Notes under the pieces: generated by a model
What the model was told of the DNA's origin: nothing
Seen by the model: the letters and a program-made list of their open reading frames with translations, nothing else
The model's database searches: none
Shown: positions 51,987 to 61,626 of the stretch, piece after piece
Position numbering within the stretch: position 1 is the first letter of the stretch
Layout: each line of letters begins with the position of its first letter
From: Blautia_A ammoniilytica
Lineage (GTDB): Bacteria; Bacillota; Clostridia; Lachnospirales; Lachnospiraceae
Reading direction: 5' to 3'
Length of the DNA: 64,000 bases
NCBI RefSeq assembly: GCF_025566965.1
Contig: NZ_JAOQJL010000002.1
Location: 1-64,000, forward strand
Program-made: the position numbers and the translations under genes

Positions 51987-53366
51987 ATGGCACAGCTTTG
52001 GGGCGGACGTTTCACAAAAGAAACAGATAAACTTGTATACAATTTTAATGCATCGATTTCTTTTGACCAGAAGTTTTACGAGCAGGACATCAGAGGCAGT
52101 ATGGCCCATGTGGAGATGCTGGCAAAGCAGGGGATTCTTACAGCGGAAGAAAAGGACAAGATCATGGAAGGGCTTGGCAGCATTATGGAGGATGTAAAGG
52201 AAGGAAGACTTGCCATAACTTCCGAGTATGAAGACATCCACAGCTTTGTGGAGGCCAACCTGATCCAACGTGTAGGCGATGCAGGTAAGAAGCTGCATAC
52301 CGGCAGGAGCCGTAATGACCAGGTAGCCCTGGATATGAAGCTTTATGTGCGTGATGAGATTGATGCGATTGACGGTGAGGTAAAGGATCTTCTGAAGGCT
52401 CTTCTTAAGATCATGGAAGGCAATGTACAGACCTGGATGCCTGGTTTTACCCATCTTCAGAAAGCACAGCCGGTTACACTTGCCCATCATATTGGTGCAT
52501 ATTTTGAGATGTTCCGAAGAGACAGAGGGCGTCTTATGGATATCCGCAAAAGGATGAATACTTGTCCTTTGGGAGCCGGTGCACTTGCAGGTACTACATA
52601 TCCGCTGGACAGGGCGTATACAGCACAGCTTCTGGGATTTGATGAGCCCACCAGGAACAGTATGGATTCTGTTTCTGACAGAGATTATGTGATCGAACTT
52701 TTATCAGCCCTTTCTATGATCATGATGCATCTCAGCCGTTTTTCTGAGGAGATCATTATGTGGAATTCCAATGAATACCAGTTTGTGGAGATTGATGATG
52801 CCTACAGTACAGGCAGCAGTATTATGCCGCAGAAGAAGAATCCGGATATTGCAGAGCTGGTACGTGGCAAGACTGGTCGTGTATATGGTGCTCTTATGTC
52901 TATTCTTACAACTATGAAGGGGATTCCACTGGCATATAATAAAGACATGCAGGAAGATAAGGAACTAACCTTTGATGCCATTGATACAGTTAAAGGCTGC
53001 TTGGCATTATTTACAGGTATGGTATCTACCATGGAGTTTAAGAAGGACAATATGGAAGCCAGTGCAAAGAATGGCTTTACCAATGCTACAGATGCGGCAG
53101 ATTATCTGGTGAACCATGGTGTGCCTTTCAGGGATGCCCACGGGATCGTAGGCCAGCTTGTATTGAAGTGTATTGAACTTGGTACTTCCCTGGATCATCT
53201 TCCTCTTGCCGAATATCAGGCGATCAGCCCTGTTTTCCAGGAAGATATTTACCAGGCTGTAAGTATGAAGACCTGTGTGGAAAAGCGTACTACTTACGGA
53301 GCTCCGGGACCGGAGGTTATGCGTCAGGTGATCCAGGAAAACAAAAAATATCTGGAAGAGAATTAA
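51987..53366 (+). CDS. argH: Argininosuccinate lyase
   Basis: 459 residues. Splits argininosuccinate to arginine and fumarate. Starts MAQLWGGRFTKETDKLVYNF. The signature loop is SSIMPQKKNPDIAELVRGK; other conserved parts are TGRSRNDQVALD and MPGFTHLQKAQPVTLAHH. ATG follows AAATGAGGAAG. argG is not adjacent. Confidence 0.97.
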   Translation: MAQLWGGRFTKETDKLVYNFNASISFDQKFYEQDIRGSMAHVEMLAKQGILTAEEKDKIMEGLGSIMEDVKEGRLAITSEYEDIHSFVEANLIQRVGDAGKKLHTGRSRNDQVALDMKLYVRDEIDAIDGEVKDLLKALLKIMEGNVQTWMPGFTHLQKAQPVTLAHHIGAYFEMFRRDRGRLMDIRKRMNTCPLGAGALAGTTYPLDRAYTAQLLGFDEPTRNSMDSVSDRDYVIELLSALSMIMMHLSRFSEEIIMWNSNEYQFVEIDDAYSTGSSIMPQKKNPDIAELVRGKTGRVYGALMSILTTMKGIPLAYNKDMQEDKELTFDAIDTVKGCLALFTGMVSTMEFKKDNMEASAKNGFTNATDAADYLVNHGVPFRDAHGIVGQLVLKCIELGTSLDHLPLAEYQAISPVFQEDIYQAVSMKTCVEKRTTYGAPGPEVMRQVIQENKKYLEEN

Positions 53367-53502
53367 TAACAGCATAAATAACAAAAAAAGGCTTGCTTTT
53401 TTGGTAAGATTGTTATAGTATTTGATGAAAAGACAAATGTACGTGGAATAAAGACATGCCAATAGGATGTATGCGTGCAAAAAACACTGAGGAGATCATA
53501 TT

Positions 53503-54588
53503 ATGAGTGAAAAATTAAAAGTTGGTATTTTAGGAGCAACCGGCATGGTAGGTCAGAGATTTATTTCTCTGCTTGAGAATCATCCATGGTTTCAGGTAGT
53601 AACAGTAGCTGCAAGCCCAAGAAGCGCAGGAAAGACATACCAGGAGGCCGTTGGCGGCCGTTGGAAAATGGATACTCCTATGCCGGAGGCTGTAAAGGAC
53701 CTGATCGTTATGAATGTTAATGAGGTTGAAAAGGTTGCTTCTACTGTAGACTTTGTATTTTCTGCTGTTGATATGACAAAAGAAGAGATCAAGGCAATCG
53801 AAGAAGAATATGCGAAGACAGAGACACCAGTTGTTTCCAATAACAGTGCACACAGATGGACACCGGATGTTCCCATGGTTATTCCGGAGATCAATCCTGA
53901 GCATTTTGAAGTGATCAAACACCAGAAAGAACGTCTTGGCACAAAGAGAGGATTTATTGCAGTTAAACCGAACTGTTCTATTCAGAGCTATGCACCTGTT
54001 CTCACTGCATGGAAGGAATTTGAGCCATATGAAGTAGTTGCTACTACTTATCAGGCTATTTCCGGTGCAGGCAAGACCTTCAAAGACTGGCCGGAGATGG
54101 AACACAATATTATTCCGTATATCGGCGGTGAGGAGGAGAAGAGTGAGAAAGAGCCTCTTCGTATCTGGGGCACGATCCAGAATGGTGAGATCGTACCTGC
54201 AAAAGAGCCGGTTATTACCTGTCAGTGTGTACGTGTGCCGATCCTGAATGGACATACAGCAGCTGTTTTTGTAAAATTCAGAAAGAAACCAACCAAAGAG
54301 CAGCTGGTTAATGCATTAAGAGAGTTTAAAGGCATTCCCCAGGAGCTTCAGCTTCCAAGTGCGCCGAAGCAGTTTATCCAGTATCTGGAAGAGGACAATC
54401 GTCCACAGGTTACAGCAGATGTTGATTTTGAACATGGTATGGGCGTTTCTGTAGGACGTCTTCGTGAGGATACGGTATATGACTGGAAGTTTATCGGACT
54501 GTCCCATAATACAGTAAGAGGTGCAGCTGGCGGTGCTGTTCTTTGTGCTGAGACTTTGAAAGCAAAGGGTTATATCCAGGCGAAATAA
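53503..54588 (+). CDS. asd: Aspartate-semialdehyde dehydrogenase
   Basis: 361 residues. Reduces aspartyl phosphate, leading to lysine, threonine and methionine. NADP loop GILGATGMVGQRF; nucleophile Cys in VKPNCSIQSY; catalytic His in the segment RVPILNGHTAAVFV. The length and pattern are of the archaeal/fungal-like subgroup rather than the E. coli type. ATG follows CTGAGGAG. The selD gene begins 15 bases after its stop. Confidence 0.95.
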   Translation: MSEKLKVGILGATGMVGQRFISLLENHPWFQVVTVAASPRSAGKTYQEAVGGRWKMDTPMPEAVKDLIVMNVNEVEKVASTVDFVFSAVDMTKEEIKAIEEEYAKTETPVVSNNSAHRWTPDVPMVIPEINPEHFEVIKHQKERLGTKRGFIAVKPNCSIQSYAPVLTAWKEFEPYEVVATTYQAISGAGKTFKDWPEMEHNIIPYIGGEEEKSEKEPLRIWGTIQNGEIVPAKEPVITCQCVRVPILNGHTAAVFVKFRKKPTKEQLVNALREFKGIPQELQLPSAPKQFIQYLEEDNRPQVTADVDFEHGMGVSVGRLREDTVYDWKFIGLSHNTVRGAAGGAVLCAETLKAKGYIQAK

Positions 54589-54603
54589 AAAGGAGGTGGC
54601 GAT

Positions 54604-55650
54604 TTGGACCAGAGAGAGAAGATCCGGCTGACCACTCTTTCCCATACATCTGGGTGAGCGGCCAAATTAGGTCCGGGGACCCTTGCTCAGGTTCTGAGCA
54701 AGCTGCCAAAATTTTACGATTCAAATCTTCTGGTAGGCACAGAAACATCAGATGATGCTGCTGTCTACCAGATCAACCAGGATCTGGCCATGATACAGAC
54801 TGTAGATTTTTTTACACCTGTCGTGGACGATCCTTATACCTTTGGACAGATCGCTGCAGCCAATGCATTAAGCGATGTGTATGCCATGGGTGGAGAGCCG
54901 AAGCTGGTTTTGAATATTGCTGCTTTTCCAAACTGCCTTTCTCCGGATATCCTTGGGGATATTATGAGGGGAGGAGCAGACAAGGTAAAAGAAGCAGGCG
55001 CCGTTCTTGCAGGCGGACATACGATCCAGGATGATGAGCCTAAGTACGGATTATGTGTTACCGGTTTTGTACATCCGGATCATCTATGGAAAAATATAGG
55101 GGCTTTGCCAGGGGATCGTCTGATCCTTACGAAACCTGTTGGTACAGGGATTTTGACTACCGCCCTGAAGGCTGATTTCTTAAGCAGGGATGCGGGGCAG
55201 GAAGTGATCCGGGTAATGAGCTGGCTGAACAAATATGCCAGGGATGCGGTGGCAGATCTGGAGATCCATGCATGTACGGATATTACCGGATTTGGTCTTG
55301 CAGGTCATTGTCTTGAAATGGCCCAGGGCAGTGGTGTGAGTCTGTGCATCGATCCGCTTTCAGTGCCTATACAGAAAGGAGCCCTGGAATATGCTTCCAT
55401 GGGAATGGTACCAGCCGGTGCTTACCGGAATAAAGAGTTTGTAAAAGACAAATGCAGCTGGGGAGATACTGCTCCTGAGCTTATAGATGTGCTTTGCGAT
55501 CCCCAAACATCCGGTGGACTTCTTCTTGCAGTATCTGAGAAGGATTCTTTGGAAGCTGTGAAAAGATTATCAAGTCTTCAATTCCCAGGCGCAATAATTG
55601 GCAAGGCAATTCCCAGGAAAGATGCTGATTTGCTGTTTATGAGAGAATAA
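54604..55650 (+). CDS. selD: Selenophosphate synthase containing selenocysteine (in-frame UGA)
   Basis: Makes selenophosphate from selenide and ATP. Reading from TTG at 54604, with AAAGGAGGTGG upstream, gives DQREKIRLTTLSHTSG, then TGA at 54655-54657, then AAKLGPGTLAQVL. The TGA takes the place of the catalytic Cys of the family (residue 18), with the conserved Lys three residues later. A hairpin follows at 54682-54702. With Sec the protein has 348 residues, normal for SelD. The C-terminal part contains DDAAVYQ, AGGHTIQDDEPKYGLCV and CDPQTSGGLL. A conventional gene caller would start it late, at 54790. selA, selB and selC are not in the window. Confidence 0.95.
54655..54702 (+). promoter_or_regulatory. 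Sec codon UGA and SECIS-like hairpin in selD
   Basis: After the UGA, a 9-bp perfect stem CTTGCTCAG (54682-54690) and CTGAGCAAG (54694-54702) with loop GTT. The loop lies about 33 bases after the UGA, in the range described for bacterial SECIS elements. A smaller GGTCC/GGACC hairpin lies before it. Confidence 0.7.
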
Positions 55651-55716
55651 TAACAGGTATTATTATAAACTATAAAAGCCCTGAATAGGTTATTGGTAAT
55701 TATTTCTCAAAGTCTA

Positions 55717-55745
55717 TTGTGAAAAAAACATCAAAGTGTTATAAT
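55717..55745 (+). promoter_or_regulatory. Sigma-A promoter upstream of the FNT channel gene
   Basis: TTGTGA (55717-55722) and TATAAT (55740-55745), 17 bp apart. The leader to the start at 55825 includes a GCGACTG/CAGTTGC hairpin. The -35 region resembles a Rex half-site but the second half is not convincing. Confidence 0.75.
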
Positions 55746-55824
55746 ATACCGGTAGTAAAAATTAGCGACTGTAAAAATACTGTTGCAGTTGCACAAATTT
55801 CATAAACCAGCGGAGGTGTTTTTT

Positions 55825-56580
55825 ATGAACTACGAGGATGTACAGAAACTTGCTAACGCCGCAAAAGCCAAGATCGGTCTTTTAAACGGCAATTTCCTGA
55901 AATACTTTCTTCGGGCTGTCATGGCAGGATTTTTTATTGACATGGCCATGATCTACAGTAATGTGGTGGGAAATGTATTTTCAGCGAATGCACCTGAATG
56001 GGGAAAATTTCTGGGGGCTTTGGTTTTCTCTATTGCAGTGCTTCTGATCTGCCTGGTAGGTGGAGAGTTATTTACCGGCAATAATATGGTCATGGCATTT
56101 GGCGCTTATGATAAGAGTGTGTCATGGAAGGATGCCGGAAAGGTATGGCTGGTAAGCTATATCGGTAATTTTGTAGGATGTCTGATCCTGGCTTTGATCT
56201 TTGTATGGGCAGGGGCATCCGGTACAGCAGATTATTTCGGAGGATTTATCAACAACAAGCTGACAATGCCTGCAGGCCAGATGTTCTTCAGGGCAGTGCT
56301 TTGTAACTTCTTTGTATGCCTTGGCGTGCTTTGCGGAATTAAGTTAAAAAGCGAAACAGGAAAATTCCTGATGATCGTTATGTGTATTTCAGGATTTGTT
56401 GTAAGCGGATTTGAGCATAGCATTGCCAATATGGGAATTTTTGTTACTTCCTATTGTCTGGTAGATGGGCTTTCCATCGGACTGATGCTGAAGAATCTTC
56501 TGATCGTAACACTTGGAAATATGGTAGGCGGTGCTCTGCTGCTTGCATGGCCGCTGAGAAAGATGAGTGCAGATAAATAA
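55825..56580 (+). CDS. Formate/nitrite transporter family channel
   Basis: 251 residues, pentameric FNT channel with six helices. Features: AVMAGFFIDMAMIYSNVVGN, GGELFTGNN, the family His in FEHSIANMG, and LGNMVGGALLLAWP. Start ATG at 55825 behind CGGAGGTG; the upstream in-frame ATG at 55783 has no site. Formate is the likely substrate in a fermenting anaerobe, but nitrite or hydrosulfide cannot be ruled out. Overlaps topB by one base. Confidence 0.9.
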   Translation: MNYEDVQKLANAAKAKIGLLNGNFLKYFLRAVMAGFFIDMAMIYSNVVGNVFSANAPEWGKFLGALVFSIAVLLICLVGGELFTGNNMVMAFGAYDKSVSWKDAGKVWLVSYIGNFVGCLILALIFVWAGASGTADYFGGFINNKLTMPAGQMFFRAVLCNFFVCLGVLCGIKLKSETGKFLMIVMCISGFVVSGFEHSIANMGIFVTSYCLVDGLSIGLMLKNLLIVTLGNMVGGALLLAWPLRKMSADK

Positions 56581-58661
56581 TGTCAAAAGCTTTATACATA
56601 GCCGAGAAGCCCAGTGTGGCTCAGGAATTTGCAAAAGCTTTAAAGATCAACGGACAAAGAAGGGATGGTTATCTGGAGTCTGATACTTCTGTAGTGACCT
56701 GGTGTGTAGGGCACCTGGTCACTATGAGCTATCCTGAAAAATATGATATGAAATACAAAAGGTGGAGTTTTGATACCCTGCCTTTTTTGCCCCGTGACTT
56801 TAAATACGAAGTGATTCCAGGCGTTCAGAAACAGTTTCAGATTGTAAAGGGCCTTTTAAACAGGCCGGATATAGAGACCATCTATGTGTGTACGGACTCT
56901 GGACGGGAGGGAGAGTATATCTACCGGCTGGTGGCACAGATGGCTGGTGTAAAAGGAAAAAAAGAAAAAAGAGTTTGGATTGATTCTCAGACAGAAGAAG
57001 AAATTATGCGAGGGATCCGTGAAGCAAAGGATATTTCAGAATATGACAATCTTGCAGCTTCTGCTTACCTTCGTGCAAAAGAAGATTATCTGATGGGGAT
57101 CAATTTTTCGCGTGTACTGACTTTGCGTTATGGGAACAGTGTATCTAATTATCTAAGTTCCAAATATCAGGCTATTTCTGTAGGAAGAGTAATGACCTGT
57201 GTGCTTGGGATGGTAGTACGCAGGGAACGGGAGATCCGTTCTTTTGTGAAAACACCATTTTACCGTGTGGTCAGTAGTATTGTACTTGAAGGAGAAAAAT
57301 TCGAGGGTGAATGGAGGGCAGTAGAAGGCAGCTCTTATTTCCAGTCCCCTGTATTATATAAAGAAAACGGTTTTAAGAAAAAAGAAGATGCCAGAGGGCT
57401 GATCCAAAGCCTGTCATCTGTGCAGCCTTTGTCCTGTACAGTAGAGAAGGTGGAGCGGAAAAAGGAAAATAAGAATCCACCGCTTTTGTTTAACCTGGCA
57501 GAGCTGCAGAATGTGTGCTCCAAGCTATTTAAGATTAGCCCGGATGAAACGTTGGCAGTAGTGCAGGAATTATATGAGAAAAAGTTGGTAACCTACCCCA
57601 GGACAGATGCAAGGGTACTGTCAACAGCAGTGGCAAAGGTAATCTCTAAGAATATATCCGGGCTGCAGAATTACGGGCCTGCTGCAGATGCTGCAAAAGA
57701 AGCTCTTTCTATGGGAACCTGGCAAACCATAGCCAAGACACGATATGTAAATGACAAGCAGATCACAGACCATTATGCCATTATACCTACAGGACAGGGA
57801 CTTGGCAACTTAAAAGGCCTGTCCCTTACTTCTCAGCGGGTTTATGAGACTATCGTGAGACGTTTTCTGTGTATTTTTTATCCTCCTGCAGTGTATCAGA
57901 AGGTTTCCATTGTAACCAGGATGGGGAATGAATCCTTTTTCTCTTCTTTTAAAGTGTTGGTAAGTGAAGGATACCTGAAGATTGCAGCCAATTCATTTGC
58001 AAGAAAGAAGGCTTCTGATACAGAAGGGAGAGCTGCAGAAGGAAAGTCCGAAGAAGACAGTGAAGATGTGGCCTGTGATGCAGCGCTTCTTGGTGCATTG
58101 CAGAAACTGAAGAAAAATGATATACTTTCCGTGGACAGTTTGAATATTAAAGAAGGGGAAACATCCCCTCCTAAAAGATACAATTCAGGCTCCATGATCC
58201 TTGCCATGGAAAATGCAGGACAGCTTATTGAAGACGAGGAGCTGCGTGCACAGATCAAAGGCAGCGGAATCGGTACAAGTGCTACCAGGGCAGAGATCCT
58301 GAAAAAGCTGTTTAATATTAAGTATCTGTCCTTGAACAAGAAAACACAGATGATCACTCCCACACTTTTAGGCGAGATGATTTATGACGTAGTGAATTGC
58401 TCCATCCGTCAGCTTCTGAATCCGGAGCTTACAGCAAGCTGGGAAAAGGGACTGACTTATGTGGCGGAGGGATCCATTACAGAGCAGGAATATATGGATA
58501 AGCTGGAACATTTTGTACGCATCCGTACCAATCAGGTGGAGGCCAGCAATTATCAGTATGCTTTGCGGCAATTCTTTGATGCATCGGCACAGTATTATAA
58601 AAAACCGGAGAGAAGTACCAGAAGTGCTTCTTCCGGGAAACAAGGAGGAAAATCATCATGA
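56580..58661 (+). CDS. topB: DNA topoisomerase III
   Basis: 693 residues, type IA. Toprim motifs: AEKPSVAQEFAKAL and CTDSGREGEYIYRLV; catalytic Tyr in KLVTYPRTDARVL. There is no zinc-finger tail; the end is Ser/Lys/Gly-rich (RSTRSASSGKQGGKSS). Relaxes negative supercoils and separates single-strand-linked DNA. Start overlaps the FNT stop by one base, end overlaps the next gene by four. Confidence 0.93.
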   Translation: MSKALYIAEKPSVAQEFAKALKINGQRRDGYLESDTSVVTWCVGHLVTMSYPEKYDMKYKRWSFDTLPFLPRDFKYEVIPGVQKQFQIVKGLLNRPDIETIYVCTDSGREGEYIYRLVAQMAGVKGKKEKRVWIDSQTEEEIMRGIREAKDISEYDNLAASAYLRAKEDYLMGINFSRVLTLRYGNSVSNYLSSKYQAISVGRVMTCVLGMVVRREREIRSFVKTPFYRVVSSIVLEGEKFEGEWRAVEGSSYFQSPVLYKENGFKKKEDARGLIQSLSSVQPLSCTVEKVERKKENKNPPLLFNLAELQNVCSKLFKISPDETLAVVQELYEKKLVTYPRTDARVLSTAVAKVISKNISGLQNYGPAADAAKEALSMGTWQTIAKTRYVNDKQITDHYAIIPTGQGLGNLKGLSLTSQRVYETIVRRFLCIFYPPAVYQKVSIVTRMGNESFFSSFKVLVSEGYLKIAANSFARKKASDTEGRAAEGKSEEDSEDVACDAALLGALQKLKKNDILSVDSLNIKEGETSPPKRYNSGSMILAMENAGQLIEDEELRAQIKGSGIGTSATRAEILKKLFNIKYLSLNKKTQMITPTLLGEMIYDVVNCSIRQLLNPELTASWEKGLTYVAEGSITEQEYMDKLEHFVRIRTNQVEASNYQYALRQFFDASAQYYKKPERSTRSASSGKQGGKSS

Positions 58662-59329
58662 TGAAGGATTTTACTATTTCTAATCTTCTGGATCTGAATG
58701 AAACGATTGCAGGGGAATTATTTGAAGGAAAGACCTATCCCTGGGAAGTGCTTCCGGAGATAGGAGATTTTATCATAAAGCTGGGAAATACATTAGATCC
58801 GGCAGAGTATGAGCATCTGGAGGGAGATATCTGGATCGCCAGATCAGCCCAGGTAGCACCTACTGCCAGCATCCATGGACCGGCTATCATTGGTAAGAAT
58901 GCAGAAGTACGCCACTGCGCATTTATCAGAGGCAATGCGATCGTAGGAGAGGGCTGTGTAGTAGGCAATTCTACAGAGCTTAAGAATGTAGTACTTTTTA
59001 ATTGTGTGCAGGTACCTCATTACAATTATGTGGGAGATTCTGTGCTTGGGTATAAGTCTCATATGGGAGCTGGTTCTATCTGTTCCAATGTGAAATCCGA
59101 CAAAAAGCTGGTGATTGTTAAAGATGGGCAGGAGCAGGTAGAGACCGGATTTAAGAAGTTTGGCGCAATGCTGGGAGATCATGTGGAAGTAGGCTGTGGT
59201 TCTGTGCTGAATCCTGGCTCCGTGATCGGCAAAAATACCAATATTTATCCTCTTTCCTCTGTACGTGGCTGCGTTCCGTGTGACAGCATCTTCAAAAACG
59301 GGGAACCGGTTCCCAAAAGGGAAATGTAA
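58658..59329 (+). CDS. Left-handed beta-helix (hexapeptide repeat) protein, GlmU-C-like
   Basis: 223 residues. Hexapeptide turns run from about residue 65 (IWIARSAQVAPTASIHGPAI, then GKNAEVRHCAFIRGNAIVGE) to the end (VEVGCGSVLNPGSVIGKNTN). The protein lacks the N-terminal nucleotidyltransferase domain of GlmU. Homologues are often named UDP-GlcNAc pyrophosphorylase-like; acyltransferase activity is more plausible from the fold. The ATGATG start overlaps topB by four bases. Ends shortly before an AT tandem repeat and the assembly gap. Confidence 0.8.
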   Translation: MMKDFTISNLLDLNETIAGELFEGKTYPWEVLPEIGDFIIKLGNTLDPAEYEHLEGDIWIARSAQVAPTASIHGPAIIGKNAEVRHCAFIRGNAIVGEGCVVGNSTELKNVVLFNCVQVPHYNYVGDSVLGYKSHMGAGSICSNVKSDKKLVIVKDGQEQVETGFKKFGAMLGDHVEVGCGSVLNPGSVIGKNTNIYPLSSVRGCVPCDSIFKNGEPVPKREM

Positions 59330-59343
59330 AGGATATATAAGTG

Positions 59344-59412
59344 TAGAACATACAATATAGAACATACAATATAGAACATAAAAATATAACATAAAAATAT
59401 AACATAAAAAAA
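59344..59412. repeat. Degenerate AT-rich tandem repeat beside the assembly gap
   Basis: Five successive 13-15-bp units: two of TAGAACATACAATA, then TAGAACATAAAAATA, TAACATAAAAATA and a last decayed one, ending three bases before the run of N. Probably the cause of the gap. Confidence 0.75.
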
Positions 59413-59415
59413 CAC

Positions 59416-59727
59416 NNNNNNNNNNNNNNNNNNNNNNNNNNNNNNNNNNNNNNNNNNNNNNNNNNNNNNNNNNNNNNNNNNNNNNNNNNNNNNNNNNNNN
59501 NNNNNNNNNNNNNNNNNNNNNNNNNNNNNNNNNNNNNNNNNNNNNNNNNNNNNNNNNNNNNNNNNNNNNNNNNNNNNNNNNNNNNNNNNNNNNNNNNNNN
59601 NNNNNNNNNNNNNNNNNNNNNNNNNNNNNNNNNNNNNNNNNNNNNNNNNNNNNNNNNNNNNNNNNNNNNNNNNNNNNNNNNNNNNNNNNNNNNNNNNNNN
59701 NNNNNNNNNNNNNNNNNNNNNNNNNNN
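59416..59727. other. Assembly gap (312 N)
   Basis: Unknown bases between the beta-helix gene and the GGGtGRT gene. The missing sequence should include the 3' end of the GGGtGRT gene, its stop codon and possibly more tandem repeat. The true length may differ from the number of N. Confidence 0.99.
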
Positions 59728-60620
59728 GAAGAAGAACCAGCGAACTGAGCATCAGAGTGCATACGTCCCATAGTATCTGTCATACCGTAGGAAGCAGGAC
59801 CTGCTGCCATGTTGTCCGGGTGAAGTGTACGTCCTGTACCACCGCCGGAAGCAACGGAGAAGTATTTCTTACCCTGCTCGATACATTCTTTTTTGTATGT
59901 ACCTGCAACCGGATGCTGGAAACGGGTCGGGTTTGTGGAGTTACCTGTGATGGAAACACCAACATTCTCGTGATGCATGATAGCAACACCTTCCTGAACG
60001 TCATCTGCACCGTAGCATTTAACAGTAGCACGAAGACCGTTGGAATATGGTTTCTCATAGATAATATTTAATTTAGCTTCTTTGTAATCATATTTTGTCT
60101 CAACAAATGTGAAACCGTTGATACGGGAAATGATCTGAGCAGCGTCTTTTCCAAGACCGTTCAGGATAACACGTAATGGTTTCTGACGTACTTTGTTTGC
60201 TTTCTCTGCAATACCGATGGCACCCTCAGCAGCTGCGAAGGACTCATGGCCTGCAAGGAAGCAGAAGCACTCTGTCTCTTCCTCAAGAAGCATTTTACCA
60301 AGGTTACCATGGCCAAGACCTACTTTTCTGTGGTCAGCAACAGAACCTGGGATACAGAAAGCCTGAAGGCCTTCTCCGATAGCAGCAGCAGCGTCAGAAG
60401 CTTTTCTGCAGCCTTTTTTGATTGCAATGGCAGCACCTACAGTGTATGCCCAGCAAGCGTTCTCAAAGCAGATCGGCTGGATCTTCTTTACCTGATCATA
60501 TACGTCAAGTCCAGCATCTTTTGTAATTTTTTCAGCTTCTTCGATAGAGCTGATACCATAGCTGTTTAATACAGCATTGATCTGGTCAATTCTTCTTTCA
60601 TAACTTTCAAATAATGCCAT
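59728..60620 (-). CDS. GGGtGRT family protein (3' end lost in gap)
   Basis: 297 residues visible from MALFESYERRIDQINAVL. The family-naming motif GGGTGRTLHPDNMAAGPASY is present near residue 270. Conserved Cys residues occur in PICFENACWAY and ECFCFLAGHESF. The function is unknown; the family is typically next to a NifU-like scaffold, as here, 28 bases downstream of it. The C-terminal end lies in the N run. Start ATG at 60620 behind AAAGGAGACG. Confidence 0.88.
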
Positions 60621-60648
60621 TTTATGTTCGTCTCCTTTCGTTTCCTGA

Positions 60649-61341
60649 TTACTCTTCTCTTGGGTCGATAATCTTAACGGCATCTGCTACACGGCCATAC
60701 TGACCTTTTGCTTTTTCCCATGCGGTGTTAGGATCATCACCTTTTTTGATGAAGTCGGTCATCTTTCCAAGAGAAACGAACTGATATCCGATTACTTCAT
60801 TATCCTCGTCAAGAGCGATACCTGTTACATATCCCTCTGCCATCTCGAGGTAACGAACACCTTTTTCTTTTGTAGCATACATAGTACCAACCTGGGAACG
60901 AAGACCCTTACCAAGATCCTCAAGTCCGGCACCTACAGCAAGTCCGTCATCAGAGAAAGCACTCTGAGTACGTCCATATACGATCTGGAGGAATAATTCT
61001 CTCATTGCGGTGTTGATCGCATCACAGACAAGGTCAGTATTTAAAGCTTCCAGGATAGTTTTGCCCTGAAGGATCTCAGCTGCCATAGCTGCAGAATGAG
61101 TCATACCTGAACATCCGATCGTTTCAACAAGAGCTTCCTCGATTACACCATTTTTTACATTCAGGGACAGCTTGCATGCACCCTGCTGTGGAGCACACCA
61201 GCCAACGCCGTGTGTAAAACCAGAAATATCTTCAATTTTTTTGGAATGAACCCATTTTCCTTCTTCAGGAATTGGAGCAGGCTCATGTTTTGCGCCCTTA
61301 GCTACAGGACACATGTTTTCAACTTCCTTAGTGTAAATCAT
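60649..61341 (-). CDS. NifU-like iron-sulfur scaffold family protein
   Basis: 230 residues, starting MIYTKEVENMCPVAKG. The NifU/IscU-like part carries Cys in GVGWCAPQQGACKL, ETIGCSGMTHSAAMAAEIL and TDLVCDAIN, in positions suited to hold a cluster. The C-terminal half (about 140-230) is not part of IscU. It is the upstream member of a pair with the GGGtGRT gene. ATG follows AAAGGAGTC. No cysteine desulfurase is adjacent, so the pair is unlikely to be the housekeeping Suf or Isc system. Confidence 0.8.
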   Translation of the reverse strand: MIYTKEVENMCPVAKGAKHEPAPIPEEGKWVHSKKIEDISGFTHGVGWCAPQQGACKLSLNVKNGVIEEALVETIGCSGMTHSAAMAAEILQGKTILEALNTDLVCDAINTAMRELFLQIVYGRTQSAFSDDGLAVGAGLEDLGKGLRSQVGTMYATKEKGVRYLEMAEGYVTGIALDEDNEVIGYQFVSLGKMTDFIKKGDDPNTAWEKAKGQYGRVADAVKIIDPREE

Positions 61342-61401
61342 TTTAAGACTCCTTTCAGTATTAGTGAACTTAATGTTGTTAAAAGTCTAACAACTCAGTG
61401 T

Positions 61402-61437
61402 AGCGCTCCTTAAGGGAGTCTCCCATAGCGGAACGCT
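61402..61437 (-). promoter_or_regulatory. Leader hairpin ahead of the NifU-like gene
   Basis: AGCGCTCC and GGAACGCT arms (one mismatch) enclose GGGA/TCCC. Lies 60 bases upstream of the NifU-like start on the minus strand; no T run that would make it a simple terminator. Confidence 0.4.
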
Positions 61438-61562
61438 TTACTGGTGTTATTCTCTCACAAAATGCCCAATTCGTCCAGTCATAATTTGTAAAAAAACATA
61501 GAAAAAAGAGAAAGTGCTTGAATAAAAAATGTAAATGAGCAACAGTCACCGAAAAAAATTTC

Positions 61563-61590
61563 TTTACTTTTCTAATTTACTTACTATAAT
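61563..61590 (+). promoter_or_regulatory. Promoter for the ogt relic and traX-like gene
   Basis: TTTACT (61563-61568) and TATAAT (61585-61590), 16-bp spacer. The adjacent 61342-61562 stretch, upstream of the divergent NifU-like gene, shows no other gene. Confidence 0.55.
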
Positions 61591-61626
61591 GCAATTATCG
61601 GATGCGTCATTGGAGGGGAGAGAAAT

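Noticed and set aside
55717..55740. Rex or FNR operator at the FNT promoter
   Set aside because: TTGTGAA matches one half-site, but the second half does not complete either palindrome.
58844..60683. Long minus-strand frames spanning the N run
   Set aside because: They are open only because N cannot be translated as stop; only the part from 59728 with the GGGtGRT family match is kept.
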